A stretch of 64,000 bases of DNA, from assembly GCA_037976565.1 (NCBI GenBank), contig CP137680.1:27112873-27176872 (forward strand), given 5' to 3'. This stretch comes from Mesocentrotus franciscanus. Its lineage: Eukaryota > Echinodermata > Echinoidea > Camarodonta > Strongylocentrotidae. Below the pieces are notes generated by a model that worked only from the letters and a program-made list of their open reading frames with translations, was not told the origin of the DNA and did not search any database. The translations under genes and the position numbers were made by a program. This document shows, in pieces, positions 50,495-63,470 of this stretch (the first letter of the stretch is position 1; each line of letters starts with the position of its first letter).

Positions 50495-52134
50495 ATGGCA
50501 TCGGTAAGCTACTGCAAGAGAGGTCCTAGAAAAGTAAGTAAATTCCGTTTTTCTCTGAAAATATTAATTCTGTTGATAAAAACTCTGTTATTTTGGAAGA
50601 AGAAAAGTATTCCTCTCATCTTTATGCGAATACGTTTTTATTTTACCGAACGATATTTAACTTATATATCAGTTAATATCACTCCCCAACTGGGCTAAAA
50701 GTGGATGAATTGCACCGGTTAATTCATTTCAGTCCCATTCATATTAATTCATGCAGGTCCAACTAAAATTGTCTACCGATGATCGTTTGTTAGGACAGGA
50801 CAGGTACAAATATTCTTGCATTATTTGCAATTGATAACAATTATAGGTCCAACACGGCCTTAGGAATCATCATGTTGTATGGTTAATGATGGGTCTTGTG
50901 CTTATATTATAGATCTAATAGTTATACTAGATTCTAGACTAAACTAAGTCTAGCCCAGTTGTAGATTTGGGTTTAGAATCTAGATCTAGAAGAATCTAGA
51001 ATAGAGATTAGACCCTCTTAAACTTACTAAGTAGATCTAGACTAATACTAGTCTACTAGTACTAGTAGTACTCGAGTAGGCCTAGCGCCTAGGCCTACTG
51101 TACTCTGTAGTACTTAGGCTCTAGGCTAGTGCTCTAGACTTCTTCGATTTCTGGCATTCTGTCAGCCTAGCCGCACCGGTAAAGTAGCTCTTGAGTCTAG
51201 GCCTAGGCTAGATCTAGAGCTAGATGATGATAGATCTAGATAGTAGACTATCTAGATCTAGATGGTAATTGGTACTATAGGCCTAGGCCTAGATCTATCC
51301 CTTGTCTTGTTTTTGTTGATAATTACAATCTAGATCTAGTCTAGTCTACATCCTACAGGATCTTTGTTTTAACGTTAACATTTTATAAAAGAAAGTTGGA
51401 CTCGAGAGTTATACCTAACTCCTAAGGCTAAGTAGACTCTAACTAGTCTAAGTAGATCTAGATCTAGATCTAAGTTAAGTAGATCTAGACCTAAGTTAGA
51501 TCTTGATTTACTAGATCTAGCCTAGATGTAGACCCTATATAGATCCTAGATCTAGATCTAATAATTAATATACTCTAGGCCTATCTAGATTTATTTAGTC
51601 AAGGATCTACATGAAATTGATACTTGAGTCTTGATAGATCTAGGGTAGATGTAGACCTAGTCTCTACTGGACCTATAGAAAGTAAAATCTAGATCTAGAC
51701 TAGATTAGATCTACTGTATTTTGTAAGATCTAAATTAACAATAACAGGAGTTTAGGTCTTGTCTGTGCCTAACAGTAACAAGTTGGATTCTAGACTAGAC
51801 TAGATGTAAAATTTTATGTAGAGGAGGTCTAGAGTCTAGTAGATTTTTCTTTCTAAAATTCTACGCACACATATTAAAACTATTAAGCTCTAGGCCTAGA
51901 CTAGATCTATATTAATTGTTTTTTCTTAATTTCATTTTTCTTTTGACAGAGTCAGACTCAGAGATGGAGTGGACCTCGAGTCGTATCCACCGAATAGACC
52001 TTTGGTCCAAAAGTTCTCTCCTGCCATGGCTTCAAAGTCTTGGACTTGGTTCTCATCCTAGCTCGGCCTCAAGGCTCAAGGAAAGGGTTTGGATATGCAG
52101 AATGTACTCAAGGCCAAGCTCAATGTCTAGGTGA
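50495..52134 (+). other. possible spliced small gene inside the 5.3-kb element
   Basis: An ATG frame MASVSYCKRGPRK meets a consensus donor (AAAA|GTAAGT) near 50534. A good acceptor (TTTTTCTTTTGACAG) ends at 51950, before exon-like GC-richer DNA to about 52135. The simple join gives only about 28 codons. Speculative. Confidence 0.15.
50930..51910. repeat. island of AGATCT / CTAG / AGGCCT palindromes
   Basis: About 1 kb dominated by overlapping AGATCTAG, TCTAGATC and TAGGCCTAG words in no fixed period. Each word is near-self-complementary, so the region can fold in many ways. It is neither a microsatellite nor coding. Confidence 0.8.
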
Positions 52135-52139
52135 CAGCT

Positions 52140-55100
52140 ATAGAACCTACTGTGCTAAGCGGTCTTGTGAAGTGATCTTCTTAGTAAAATTTGTACACCA
52201 ATATTTATAAACAAAGGTAAGGTTTTTGGGGTTCTTCTAGACCTACATATAAATAAATTACTAATTTGTTGTTGAGTCTGTAATCTTGATTGATATATAT
52301 GATTAAAGGGTTAAGGTACTGGATTTCATTACATTTTCTATGTACAATCACAAACTGGTAATTCCATGTAAGAGGAAGTCAACTGTGACAGGTCTAAATC
52401 ATAGATAAATTACTACATCAGCCAGATAAATATTGTACAAAGAATAGGGCAGCAATTAATGTATAACTATAAAGATGTGATTGAACCAACTGTAATGAGC
52501 ATGTTTATGATGTTAGCTGCTCTGTTTGTTATATACCAGTTAAGGTATCTCTTTCTCTTCTATTCACGACAGGGGAATGTTCATTAATTCTGTTTACAAC
52601 ATTGTTTGGTTCAAGATTAAACTCAATAGTCCATTTTGCAAATGTCTAAAACCTTCAATGTGGTTGGTAACAATGTGTGGAACCAAATACATTTAAATAA
52701 CAATTAGAATCACTGATGAAAATGTACTTATGTTCTGTTGAACACATTAGATACAGTGACAAATATTTTTCTGAGAAATATATTTGCGCTCTTCATAAAA
52801 TATATTATATATGTATCTCTGTTTTAAATATTAGGTTGCAAAATAAAGAGCTATGGCATCTACATGTACTGCTAATTCATGACATCTGGAATTTCATTCT
52901 TAAGTTATTGTCCATCTCTTCAAGTTGAAAAGGTAAGCAGTATCAGTTACCATAATTTATCTTATCAGTTTGTTCTGTGCCTGTCATTGTTACCATACCC
53001 CTACAGCAGTCGTTAAAAATGAAACGACATAAGTCAGTACATTTTTCATAATCCTTGTAAGAAGTCTAATACCCATCTTACCCATTCTGTTGTATAAAAC
53101 GTACACAAATGGTTATGAAAGGATATTTTTTCCAAAGCAACAATTTAATTATTTATCTTTTGTAACTAAAACTGCTTTTGTCTCAAAATTTATAAAGAAT
53201 ATTTTTATTCTTCTTATCATTTATTTTGCAATCAAAGTATTTGACATAATCATTATCATGAATACAAAAGTTGTAGATAGATTGAAAAATTACACTGGTA
53301 TTTATTAATTGATTCATTTATTACTTTAAATTCTGATTCTAGACTGCAGAGCCTGAATTACCTGCATCGTTATGCTTCATATGGAACATCAGCCAGCTTA
53401 CAGATACAAGCTCCCTTTTCCAGCTTTAAGCAAGAGGACCACAATGAGATACAGATCTCGGTATCATGGACTGGTCGCTTTCTCTTACAACCACCACTTC
53501 TTGTAAAATAAGATTTACAAATTAATTCCTCTGAAGCTATTAGAACTGCTTCATTCAAGTTACTAAAATTTGCCATAGAATATGAGATTTTTGGTTTGAT
53601 TATCAAAATCATATAATATTTTAAAGGAATTAAAATTTTCAATGATACTTCCAAGATTTCCTGTATTTTAAACAGAATTTTAGAATCTTGCGGAAGAAAA
53701 AAAAGAACTAGTTACAGTTGGAGGATAAGACCGAAATTATAATCCATACTAAATTAGCTCTGCAATTTAGGCCTGCACTTTCAAGAAATTTCATTTTAAG
53801 TGTTGCTGCTGATCTAAATAGCTATGATTCTGTCATGGAGGTTATTGTTACCAAACTCACATTACACAGATAATTCTGTTCATTGCAATAAATCTTAAAA
53901 TATCAAATTGAAAATTTCAAAGTAGCAATTCATCTGAGTAGCAGTGAATCAATTTGATGGCCTATTTGGAACTCTTCCTAGAGGCACTTCTGGCATGACT
54001 ATGTATCGATAATTACCTGTTGATGCCTAAAGTGCTATTGTAGCAATTGCACAATAAAGAATACGTAAGAAATAACAGAACTTTGTGATTGCAGTGAAAA
54101 CAGATTTGTCCTGTAGGAAATATATTAACTCTGACTTATGTTGTCCTTAGAATTTTTTCAAAGCTGATAGAAAGTATTGATGATTAATTTCATATAGACA
54201 AACTATTGTATCAAGAAAAACACATTCTCACCGACTGCATGACCTTACATGACAATGTATGTCACCTTTAGATTAACAACCATATGAGTAACAGCAATCC
54301 TTGTGACAAATATTACTCTTTTTAATATCCAAAAGGTACATTGACTAGACATTGGCAGATATCAGCTGCAATACTTTAAACAACTGGCTGTCACTTTAAT
54401 AGCACTTTCATTTGTGTCATTTCAAATGTTCTTATTGTATCCCTTGAATGTATTTGCTATGCTCATTTACAAAATGTAGATTTCATTCATTAAAGCATAA
54501 GCATATTGATTAGACATTGAAGCTTTTAAATCTGTGTTAATTTTATTTTGTATGTAATCAATGTATTGGTTTTCATTTAACAAGTTAAAGGGGGAGGCAA
54601 AAATGAATGGATGAGATTGTATGCTGGTAATTATGAAATGATGATAAAGGACAATGATGTGATTCAATGATGGTGTGTTTGTTTGATGGTGAGTATTGAA
54701 ATATCCTAGCAATGCTTTTTCTTATAAGTTAGTGTTTATTTATTAATTGTTGTACTTTATTTATTTATTTTTTGAGGGAGAGGGTTCATGAAAAAACAAA
54801 ACAATCACTTTGAAAGGGGCGGAAAGCAAAGTGTTGTGATGGGAGTATCGTTGTATGTTAATGAGAGAGAGTATATGAATGGAATAACGGCACATAGTTG
54901 TAAGCAGATGTAAGAAAAATATAGAAAAGGGAGCACACAACAGAATGGAAAAGGGGCACTACTAAGAGAGAAGAAAACAGTAACAAGAGGAACTTTAAAA
55001 CAAAGTAAAACAGGACAAATTGCATGAAGGAAAAGTGCACTTGTAATAAATAAAAGGGATATTAATCAGATGTAAAAGGGAATGTTTAAGAAGAAAACAG

Positions 55101-55430
55101 GCCCCACACTTATGTAAGTACCAGAAAACCGGGCAATTGTGCCAACCCCAAACCCGGAATGCCACCTAAACTGCAGCCTTTGGTATTGATCATGCTTGGT
55201 ATTAAATTTGATAATTTAAAAATACTTGGTTATCAACAAAGACTTGTTCCCCCTCCCCTCCCCCATCCCCCAAAAGAAATCATTGCCTAAAATTGCCATT
55301 AATTTTGAACAGAATTCTCCATTTCCCGATGCATGATCAAATTGAAGTTGGCCGAAACTTACGCCTGTACAGCCAATGAATGCTTGAAATAGCATATTAA
55401 TAATCGAATGAATAAGAATAAAATTGATCT
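52140..55430. other. AT-rich interior of the 5.3-kb element
   Basis: No gene recognised. Short frames (for example 53370-53654 on the minus strand) have no motif I can name. Confidence 0.5.
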
Positions 55431-55693
55431 TAAAACTGATATATATATGTATATGGATCAATTTTAAGGCTAAAATCGATCTTAAAATTGATTTGGATCA
55501 CACTCTAACTTAAAATCGATTTTAAGGCTAAAATCGATTTTATTTATTTGATGAAACAGCTCCTAAAATCGAAATCGATTTTAGGCCCTTAAAATCGATC
55601 GGATCGATTTTAAGATCGATTTTAGGGCTTAGTGAAACACCCCCCTGACTAACGTGTGGAGTAGTGCATACGGCTCTGATCTGGAGTACGAGT

Positions 55694-55851
55694 GCGCGCC
55701 ATTTGCCCAATAAATCAGATAAATCAGATAAACATTGTTTATGGAGCGAAAACACTGTTTATCGGCGATAAACAGTGTTTATCGAGATAAACTCTGTTTA
55801 TCACTGAACTGATAAACACATTTTATCTGAATTATTGGTCAAACGGCGCGC
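55694..55851. mobile_element. ~160-bp palindromic MITE with GATAAACA motifs
   Basis: Ends GCGCGCCATTTGCCCAAT and the complement of GGCGCGCCGTTTGACC. The centre carries repeated GATAAACAGTGTTTATC palindromes. Target duplication not resolved. Confidence 0.55.
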
Positions 55852-55918
55852 CATAAGCGTACGCAGGATTTTTTCAACGGGGGTGTTAAAATTTGAAAAT
55901 CGCGCCGAAAATTTTGCA

Positions 55919-56046
55919 ACGACTCAGCCGGCCGCTGAATAAGCGGGGCCGTCGGGGGTTAAGAGCTCATTTTTTTTTTTTTTTTTTTTTTTGGGGTCAG
56001 TTTTGAGGAAAATTTCGCAACGACTCAGCCGGCCGCTGAATAAGCG
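55919..56046. repeat. duplicated CGACTCAGCCGGCCGC segment
   Basis: CGACTCAGCCGGCCGCTGAA with AATAAGCGG occurs at 55919 and again at 56019, separated by a T-run of about 22 (55971-55992). Confidence 0.7.
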
Positions 56047-56101
56047 GGGGGGGAGATTTGGAAAATTATACCGACCGATATTTTGTTCAGTAGGGGTGTT
56101 A

Positions 56102-56290
56102 CACCCACAAATGTAATAACGCCCACAAATGTAATAACGCCCACAAATGTAATAACACTTTACCCACAAATGTACCCACAAATGTAATAAATTTCACCCA
56201 CAAATGTAATAACCACTTTACCCACAAATGTAATAATTTTGAATCACCCACAAATGTAATAATGACTTTACCCACAAATGTAATAAATTT
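56102..56290 (+). repeat. 16-mer array (CCCACAAATGTAATAA), left outer
   Basis: About ten copies with spacers of 0-10 bases (CG, CACTTTA, TTTTGAAT). Confidence 0.9.
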
Positions 56291-56529
56291 GAAGGGATAT
56301 TTTGTCGAATTTGTTCAAAACTAAAACCCTGTAATAAAGCATGGGTATAGCGCGCAGTCTTTACTCCAGACCCGGTTATTTCAAAATTTAAAAAATCTTC
56401 AAAACTAAGACCCCATAATCCTTTTCCTGTGGAATAACATGAGAATCGAGCGTAGTCTTTCCTCCAGACCCGGTCATTTCAAAAATAAAAACAATAAAAA
56501 CAAAACAAAAATTCAAATCTAAGACCCAA

Positions 56530-56826
56530 CAATCCTCCAAACTAAGACCCTGTAATAAAGCATGGGTTTAGAGCGTTGTCTTTACTCCACACCCGGTTAT
56601 TTCAAAAATGAAATAAAACAAAACAAAACAAACCATTAACTTTAAAACTAAGGCTCCACCATCTTCCAAACTATAAGACCCTGTGATAAAGCATGGGTTT
56701 AGAGCGTAGTCTTTACTCCAGACACGTTTAATTTTTTTAAATCTTCAAAACTAAGACCCCATCATCTTATTCATGTGGAATAACATGAGTATTGAACGTA
56801 GTCTTTCCTCTAGACTCGGTTATTTC

Positions 56827-56859
<33 letters not shown>

Positions 56860-57760
56860 TTTAAAATTAAGACCCACCATCTTCCAAACTAAGATCCTGT
56901 AATAAAGCATGGGTTTAGAGCATAGTTGTTCTTCCAGACCCGGTTATTTCAAAAATAAAAAACAATAAAAAACAAAACAGAAAATTCAAATCTAAGACCC
57001 AACAATCCTCCAAACTAAGACCCTGTAATAAAGCATGGGTTTAGAGCGTTGTCTTTACTCCACACCCGGTTATTTCAAAAATAAAACAAAACAAAACATT
57101 AACTTTAAAACTAAGGCTCCACCATCTTCCAAACTATAAGACCCTGTGATAAAGCATGGGTTTAGAGCGTAGTCTTTACTCCAGACCCGTTTAATTTTTT
57201 TTAAAAATCTTCAAAACTAAGACCCCATCATCTTATTCATGTGGAATAACATGAGTATTGAACGTAGTCTTTCCTCTAGACTCGGTTATTTCAAAAACAA
57301 AACAAAACAAAACAAAAACAAAAACTTTAAAATTAAGACCCACCATCTTCCAAACTAAGATCCTGTAATAAAGCATGGGTTTAGAGCATAGTTGTTCTTC
57401 CAGACCCGGTTATTTCAAAAATTAAAAACAATAAAAAACAAAACAGAAAATTCAAATCTAAGACCCAACAATCCTCCAAACTAAGACCCTGTAATAAAGC
57501 ATGGGTTTAGAGTGTTGTCTTTACTCCACACCCGGTTATTTCAAAAATAAAACAAAACAAAACAAAACATTAACTTTAAAACTAAGGCCCCACCATCTTC
57601 CAAACTATAAGACCCTGTGATAAAGCATGGGTTTAGAGGGAAGTCTTTACTCCAGTCCCGTTTAATTTAAAAAAAAAAAATCTTCAAAACTAAGACCCCA
57701 TCATCTTATTCCTGTGGAATAACATGAGTATTGAGCGTAGTCTTTCCTCCAGACCCGGTT
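56530..57760 (+). repeat. higher-order repeat of ~470 bp
   Basis: CAATCCTCCAAACTAAGACC starts at 56530, 57003 and 57469. Each period holds about four related monomers of 90-130 bp with AAGACCC, GTAATAAAGCATGGGT or GTGGAATAACATGAGT, then AGACCCGGTTATTTC and an AAAAC-rich spacer. Confidence 0.85.
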
Positions 57761-58773
57761 ATTCAAAAGTTTAAAAAAAAAACATTAACTTTTAAACTAA
57801 GACCCCACCATCTTCCAAACTAAGACCCGGTAATAAAGCATGGGTTTAGAGCGTAGTTTTTCTTCCAGACCCGGTTATTTCAAAACTGTTTAAAAATCTT
57901 CAAAATTAAGACCCCATCATCTTATTCCTGTGGAAGAACGTTGTTGTTGTTGTTTTTGTTTTATTGGCGTGTTTCATTCAATTATGAATATTTACGCCGA
58001 ATTCAAATCACATTAATTAAATTTAAGAGGGAGCAGGAGAAAGAAAGAAAAAAATCTACGCTGCTCAATTTTTCGCAATTTTGGAGATCCCAGACAGGCT
58101 GTCAGCATAAATCGTTGACTATTATGTTTGTATCTTCTGGCCAGCCCGGTTCGGTACATTGAACAGGCTTCTCGGCTTGCATGTATGCGTATGCGCAGCC
58201 TAGGCCCCTCCAATACCAACCATGACTATGCGATGCCTGTCGGTGGGATTGTCTCCTTTCCGGGAAATAAGACAAAACAAAAAGAAAAAGAAGAAGAAAT
58301 GGATTGCATTATATGATTTAAACTGAAAATCAAGTTTCAAAATCTCAAATTATGCAGACATTCTGGGCTTTGTGCAAGGTGCAGTTAGTAAAGTGACATA
58401 CCTTTCCTTAATTGAGTATTGAGCGTAGTCTTTCCTCCAGACCCGGTTATTCAAAAGTTAAAAACAAAAACAAAACAAAACAAAACAAAACAAAACAAAA
58501 CAAAAACCTTTTAAACTAAAACCCTCCATCTTCCAAATTAAGACCCGGTAATAAAGCATGGGATTAGAGCGAAGTCTTTACTTCAGACTCGGTTATTTAG
58601 AAAAAATGAAAATCTTCAAACTAAGACCTCACCATCTCATTCCTGTGGAATAACATGGGTATAGGGCGTAGTCTTTCCTCCAGACCCGGTTATTTCAAAA
58701 GAAATAGAAATTTAAACAAATCTTCGAAACTAAGACCCACCATCTTATTCCTCTTTTTTCATTTAAAAATAAA

Positions 58774-59471
58774 TTACATTATTACATATGTGGATACAAC
58801 ACGTCACAAATAAATGATTGGTCGGCGGTCACACGAACTGACGAATCAGTCAAAATGGTCCATATATATAACACACAGAGGAGGGACCGATTCGATGGTT
58901 CGTTGACCGTCGACGATTTTTAATCATGTAAATATTCTAACGCCCACAAATATCCTGGAATTCAATGTTCGTAGAAAAAAAGTAATCGAATAAGTGACCT
59001 TAAATGTATTTAAATATTGACGCTGATTGTTTTATGCATGTGATTATGAAATATGTTCACGATATGTAACATATATATATATATATATGTACGCTATTAG
59101 TGACATTGAAACGTTGGATTGCGATGTTATATTTTCATGAGTGCGTGAATGAATTACCTTTCTTCATGTGATGAACGTATCAATTACTTATACTGAAGAC
59201 TACCAATTGGTACGCGGTACACGGTGTGAATTCATGAGAACGAAATTTATTCAAAGGCAAATACAAACAAAACACATTTATATTACAGTTTTCCCTACTT
59301 CTGAAACACTCAAGCAGCTATATAAACAAGAACAAGTCTGAAATGATAATCGGTTAACAAGCAAATAACAACGCATACTTTCATATAACAAATCATAAAT
59401 AGCTGTATAACGAGATCACGCGAAACATATTTGCATGTTTTGAATGAACGATTGCAGAACCCTTTGACTGA
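58774..59471. repeat. shared core segment of the foldback elements (copy 1)
   Basis: Nearly identical to 62444-63136. Contains a short hairpin GGTCC...GGACC around CATATATATAAC (58857-58888) and a TA microsatellite. The 61-codon antisense frame in it lacks a supporting signal. Confidence 0.75.
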
Positions 59472-60864
59472 TAAAATATCTATATACTCTCTCAATCAAT
59501 GTGAGTAAATTGCAGAGGTTATGGTTTTATAGTGATGCAATGATGGATACATAGATTTTGTAAGATAGAAAGTATTTTATTCCAAACGAATGAAGAGGTT
59601 GTTTCATTAATATACAGACGGTAACAGAACCAAAATAATTATTACGTATAAAAAGGTGGAGTAACTCACATGTCTTTTACAAGCAAACAAGGTTATAATT
59701 TGGGCAATATTGAACCTGATAACATCAACTGAACTTGATATAAAACGCAAACAACCTAACACGTGACAATTCTTCTAAGCTAGAAAAAACAAGAGAACAA
59801 GATACCGAAATACTAAATGTACCTGGCTTTCTGTAACTTAGTATTCGTCCATATAAAACTACTTAACACGTACAACTCCAAAAGTTTTTCAGTAATACTT
59901 TTCAGATGCTTCAAGAGTAGACGGTGTTGAAATGAAGTATGACTGATCAAATTAAACCGGTCTGGAGTAAAGATTACGCTCTAAACCCATGCTTTATCAC
60001 AGGGTCTTATAGTTTGGAAGATGGTGGGGCCTTAGTTTTAAAGTTAATGTTTTGTTTTGTTTTGTTTTGTTTTATTTTTGAAATAACGGGTGTGGAGTAA
60101 AGACAACGCTCTAAACCCATGCTTTATTACAGGGTCTTAGTTTGGAGGATTGTTGGGTCTTAGATTTGAATTTTTGTTTTGTTTTTTATTGTTTTTTATT
60201 TTTGAAATAACCGGGTCTGGAAGAAAACTACGCTCTAAACCCATGCTTTATTACCGGGTCTTAGTTTGGAAGATGGGGGGGTCTTAGTTTAAAAGTTTTT
60301 GTTTGTTTTTTTACTTTTGAATAACCGGGTCTGGAGGAAAGACTACGCTCAATACTCATGTTATTCCACAGGAATAAGATGATGGGGTCTTAGTTTTGAA
60401 GATTTTTTTAATTAAACGGGTCTGGAGTAAAGACTACGCTCTAAACCCATGCTTTATCACAGGGTCTTATAGTTTGGAAGATGGTGGAGCCTTAGTTTTA
60501 AAGTTAATGTTTTGTTTTGTTTTGTTTTATTTTATTTTTGAAATAACCGGGTGTGGAGTAAAGACAACGCTCTAAACCCATGCTTTATTACAGGGTCTTA
60601 GTTTGGAGGATTGTTGGGTCTTAGATTTGAATTTTTGTTTTGTTTTTTATTGTTTTTTTATTTTTGAAATGACCGGGTCTGGAGGAAAGACTACGCTCGA
60701 TTCTCATGTTATTCCACAGGAAAAGGATTATGGGGTCTTAGTTTTGAAGATTTTTAAATTTTTGAAATAACCGGGTCTGGAGTAAAGACTGCGCGCTATA
60801 CCCATGCTTTATTACAGGGTTTTAGTTTTGAACAAATTCGACAAAATATCCCTTCAAATTTATT

Positions 60865-61078
60865 ACATTTGTGGGTAAAGTCATTATTACATTTGTGGGT
60901 GATTCAAAATTATTACATTTGTGGGTAAAGTGGTTATTACATTTGTGGGTGAAATTTATTACATTTGTGGGTAAAGTGTTATTACATTTGTGGGTGTTAT
61001 TACATTTGTGGGTAAAGTGTTATTACATTTGTGGGCGTTATTACATTTGTGGGCGTTATTACATTTGTGGGTGTAACA
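60865..61078 (-). repeat. 16-mer array, right outer of copy 1
   Basis: TTATTACATTTGTGGG units, the complement of the left array, ending GGGTGTAACA. Confidence 0.9.
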
Positions 61079-62443
61079 CCCCTCACTTTTTTCAAGTGTA
61101 AAAAAAAAATGGGGGCTAAAGGGTGAAAAAATGACCTTACCCCTGTTACACCCACAAATGTAATAACGCCCACAAATGTAATAACACTTTACCCACAAAT
61201 GTAATAACACCCACAAATGTAATAACACTTTACCCACAAATGTAACAACCACTTTACCCACAAATGTAATAATTTTGAATCACCCACAAATGTAATAATG
61301 ACTTTACCCACAAATGTAATAAATTTGAAGGGATATTTTGTCGAATTTGTTCAAAACTAAAACCCTGTAATAAAGCATGGGTATAGCGCGCAGTCTTTAC
61401 TCCAGACCCGGTTATTTCAAAAATTTAAAAATCTTCAAAACTAAGACCCCATAATCCTTTTCCTGTGGAATAACATGAGAATCGAGCGTAGTCTTTCCTC
61501 CAGACCCGGTCATTTAAAAAATAAAAAAATAAAAAAAAAAAAAAATTCAAATCTAAGACCCAACAATCCTCCAAACTAAGACCCTGTAATAAAGCATGGG
61601 TTTAGAGCGTTGTCTTTACTCCACACCCGGTTATTTCAAAAATAAAACAAAACAAAACAAAAACAAATAAAGCATAGGTTTAGAGCGTAGTCTTTACTCC
61701 AGACCCGTTTAATTATAAAAAAATCTTCAAAACTAAGGCCCCATCATCTTATTCCTGTGGAATAACATGAGTATTGACCGTAGTCTTTCCTCCAGACCCG
61801 GTTATTCAAAAGTAAAAAACAAACAAAAACTTTTAAACTAAGACCCCACCATCTTCCAAACTAAGACCCGGTAATAAAGCATGGGTTTAGAGCGTAGTTT
61901 TTCTTCCAGACCCGGTTATTTCAAAACTGTTTAAAAATCTTCGAAACTAAGACCCCATCATCTTATTCCTGTGGAAGAACATGAGTATTCAGCGTAGTCT
62001 CTCCTCCAGACCCGGTTATTCAAAAGTTAAAAAAACAAAACACAAAAACAAAACAAAACAAAACAAAACATTAAAAAAAACCTTTTAAACTAAGACCCCA
62101 CCATCTTCCAAACTAAGACCCGGTAATAAAGCATGGGATTAGAGCCTAGTCTTTACTTCAGACTCGGTTATTAAAAAAAGAAGAAAAATCTTCAAACTAA
62201 GACCTCACCATCTCATTCCTGTGGAATAACATGGGTATAGAGCGTAGTCTTTCCTCCGGTTATTTCAAAAGAAATAGAAATTTAAACAAATTTCGAAACT
62301 AAGACCCACCATCTTATTCCAGTTTTTTTCATTAAAAAAAAAAAAAAAAATTAAGTACTTTGAGCATCTACATAAGGTGGATATAGCGCGTTATAAGTAC
62401 TCATCATTATCATCATTATTTCTTGGCGATGCATGGCATAGCT

Positions 62444-63136
62444 TTACATTATTACATATGTGGATACAACACGTCACAAATAAATGATTGGACGGCGGTC
62501 ACACGAATCAGTCAAAATGGTCCATATATATAACACACAGAGGAGGGACCGATTCGATGGTTCGTTGACCGTCGACGATTTTTTTAATCATGTTAATATT
62601 CTAACGCCCACAAATATCCTGGAATTCAATGGTCGTAGAAAAAAGTAATCCAATAAGTGACCTTAAAAGTATTTAAATGTTGACGCTAATTGTTTTATGC
62701 ATGTAATTATGAAATATGTTCACGATATGTAACATATATATATATATATATATGTACGCTATTAGTGACATTGAAACGTTGGATTACGATGTTATATTTT
62801 CATGAGTGCGTGAATGAATTACCTTTCTTCATGTGATGAACGTATCAATTACTTATACTGAAGACTACCAATTCGTACGCGGTACACGGTGTGAATTCAT
62901 GAGAACGAAATTTATTCAAAGGCAAATACAAACAAAACACATTTATATTACAGTTTTCCCTACTTCTGAAACACTCAAGCAGCTATATAAACAAGAACAA
63001 GTCTGAAATGATAATCGGTTAACAAGCAAATAACAATGCATACTTTCATATAACAAATCATAGATAGCTGTATAACGAGATCACGCGAAACATATTTGCA
63101 TGTTTTGAATGAACGATTGCAGAACCCTTTGACTGA
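62444..63136. repeat. shared core segment (copy 2)
   Basis: Matches 58774-59471 with few substitutions and small indels, so the two elements are recent copies. Confidence 0.75.
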
Positions 63137-63272
63137 CTTTACCCACAAATGTAATAATTTTGAATCACCCACAAATGTAATAATGACTTTACCCACAAAT
63201 GTAATAAATTTGAAGTGATATTTTGTCGAATTTGTTCAAAACTAAAACCCTGTAATAAAGCATGGGTATAGC

Positions 63273-63470
63273 TAACTACCACCTAGCTAACTACCCCCGG
63301 ACATCTACCCCAGTCAACTACCCTCCCCGGACATCTACCGCCGGACATCTACCCCGGACATCTACCCCGGACATCTAACCCCATCCAACTACCCCCTTGG
63401 ACAACTAACTCCCCCTCTAACTACCCCCGGACATTTACCCCCAAGCAAATTAAGGTAGTTGGGGGTAGTT
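63273..63470 (+). repeat. pyrimidine-rich CTAACTACC / GGACATCTACC tandem DNA
   Basis: About six GGACATCTACC-like units and several CAACTACCCC units with C-runs, closing with the complement GGTAGTTGGGGGTAG. Confidence 0.8.

Larger units (their letters stand above)
50319..55644. mobile_element. 5.3-kb TIR element, CTG target duplication
   Basis: Termini GGGCGTGTTTCA and the complement of GGGGGTGTTTCA, flanked by CTG at 50316-50318 and 55645-55647. Removing it restores the neighbour's GCCACCTGAC terminus, which confirms both ends. Both ends are rich in AAAATCGATTTTA palindromes (50335-50450; 55455-55625). A CWG target is known for some Harbinger elements; the class is inference. No transposase was recognised. 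Confidence 0.75.
56097..61078. mobile_element. foldback-like element with giant layered inverted repeats (copy 1)
   Basis: Ends TGTTACACCCACAAATG and its complement. The left arm (56097-58770) has an outer 16-mer array and then the higher-order repeat. The right arm (about 59960-61078) is the same in reverse. The central core is 58774-59960. This resembles foldback transposons (FB in Drosophila, TU in sea urchin), whose long inverted repeats also contain outer short tandem arrays. No target duplication was identified, and no transposase gene is seen. Confidence 0.7.

Noticed and set aside
59310..59495. 61-codon minus-strand frame conserved in the second core copy (62975-63196)
   Set aside because: The copies are so recent that identity says nothing about coding; the visible differences are amino-acid changing and there is no start context or homologue.
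60871..61261. Repeated HLWV / YYICG open frames on both strands
   Set aside because: They are translations of the 16-mer array; spacers break any constant frame between copies.
56102..63205. CRISPR-like look of the 16-mer arrays
   Set aside because: Eukaryotic context, spacers 0-10 bases and repeated, no cas genes; part of mirrored transposon arms.
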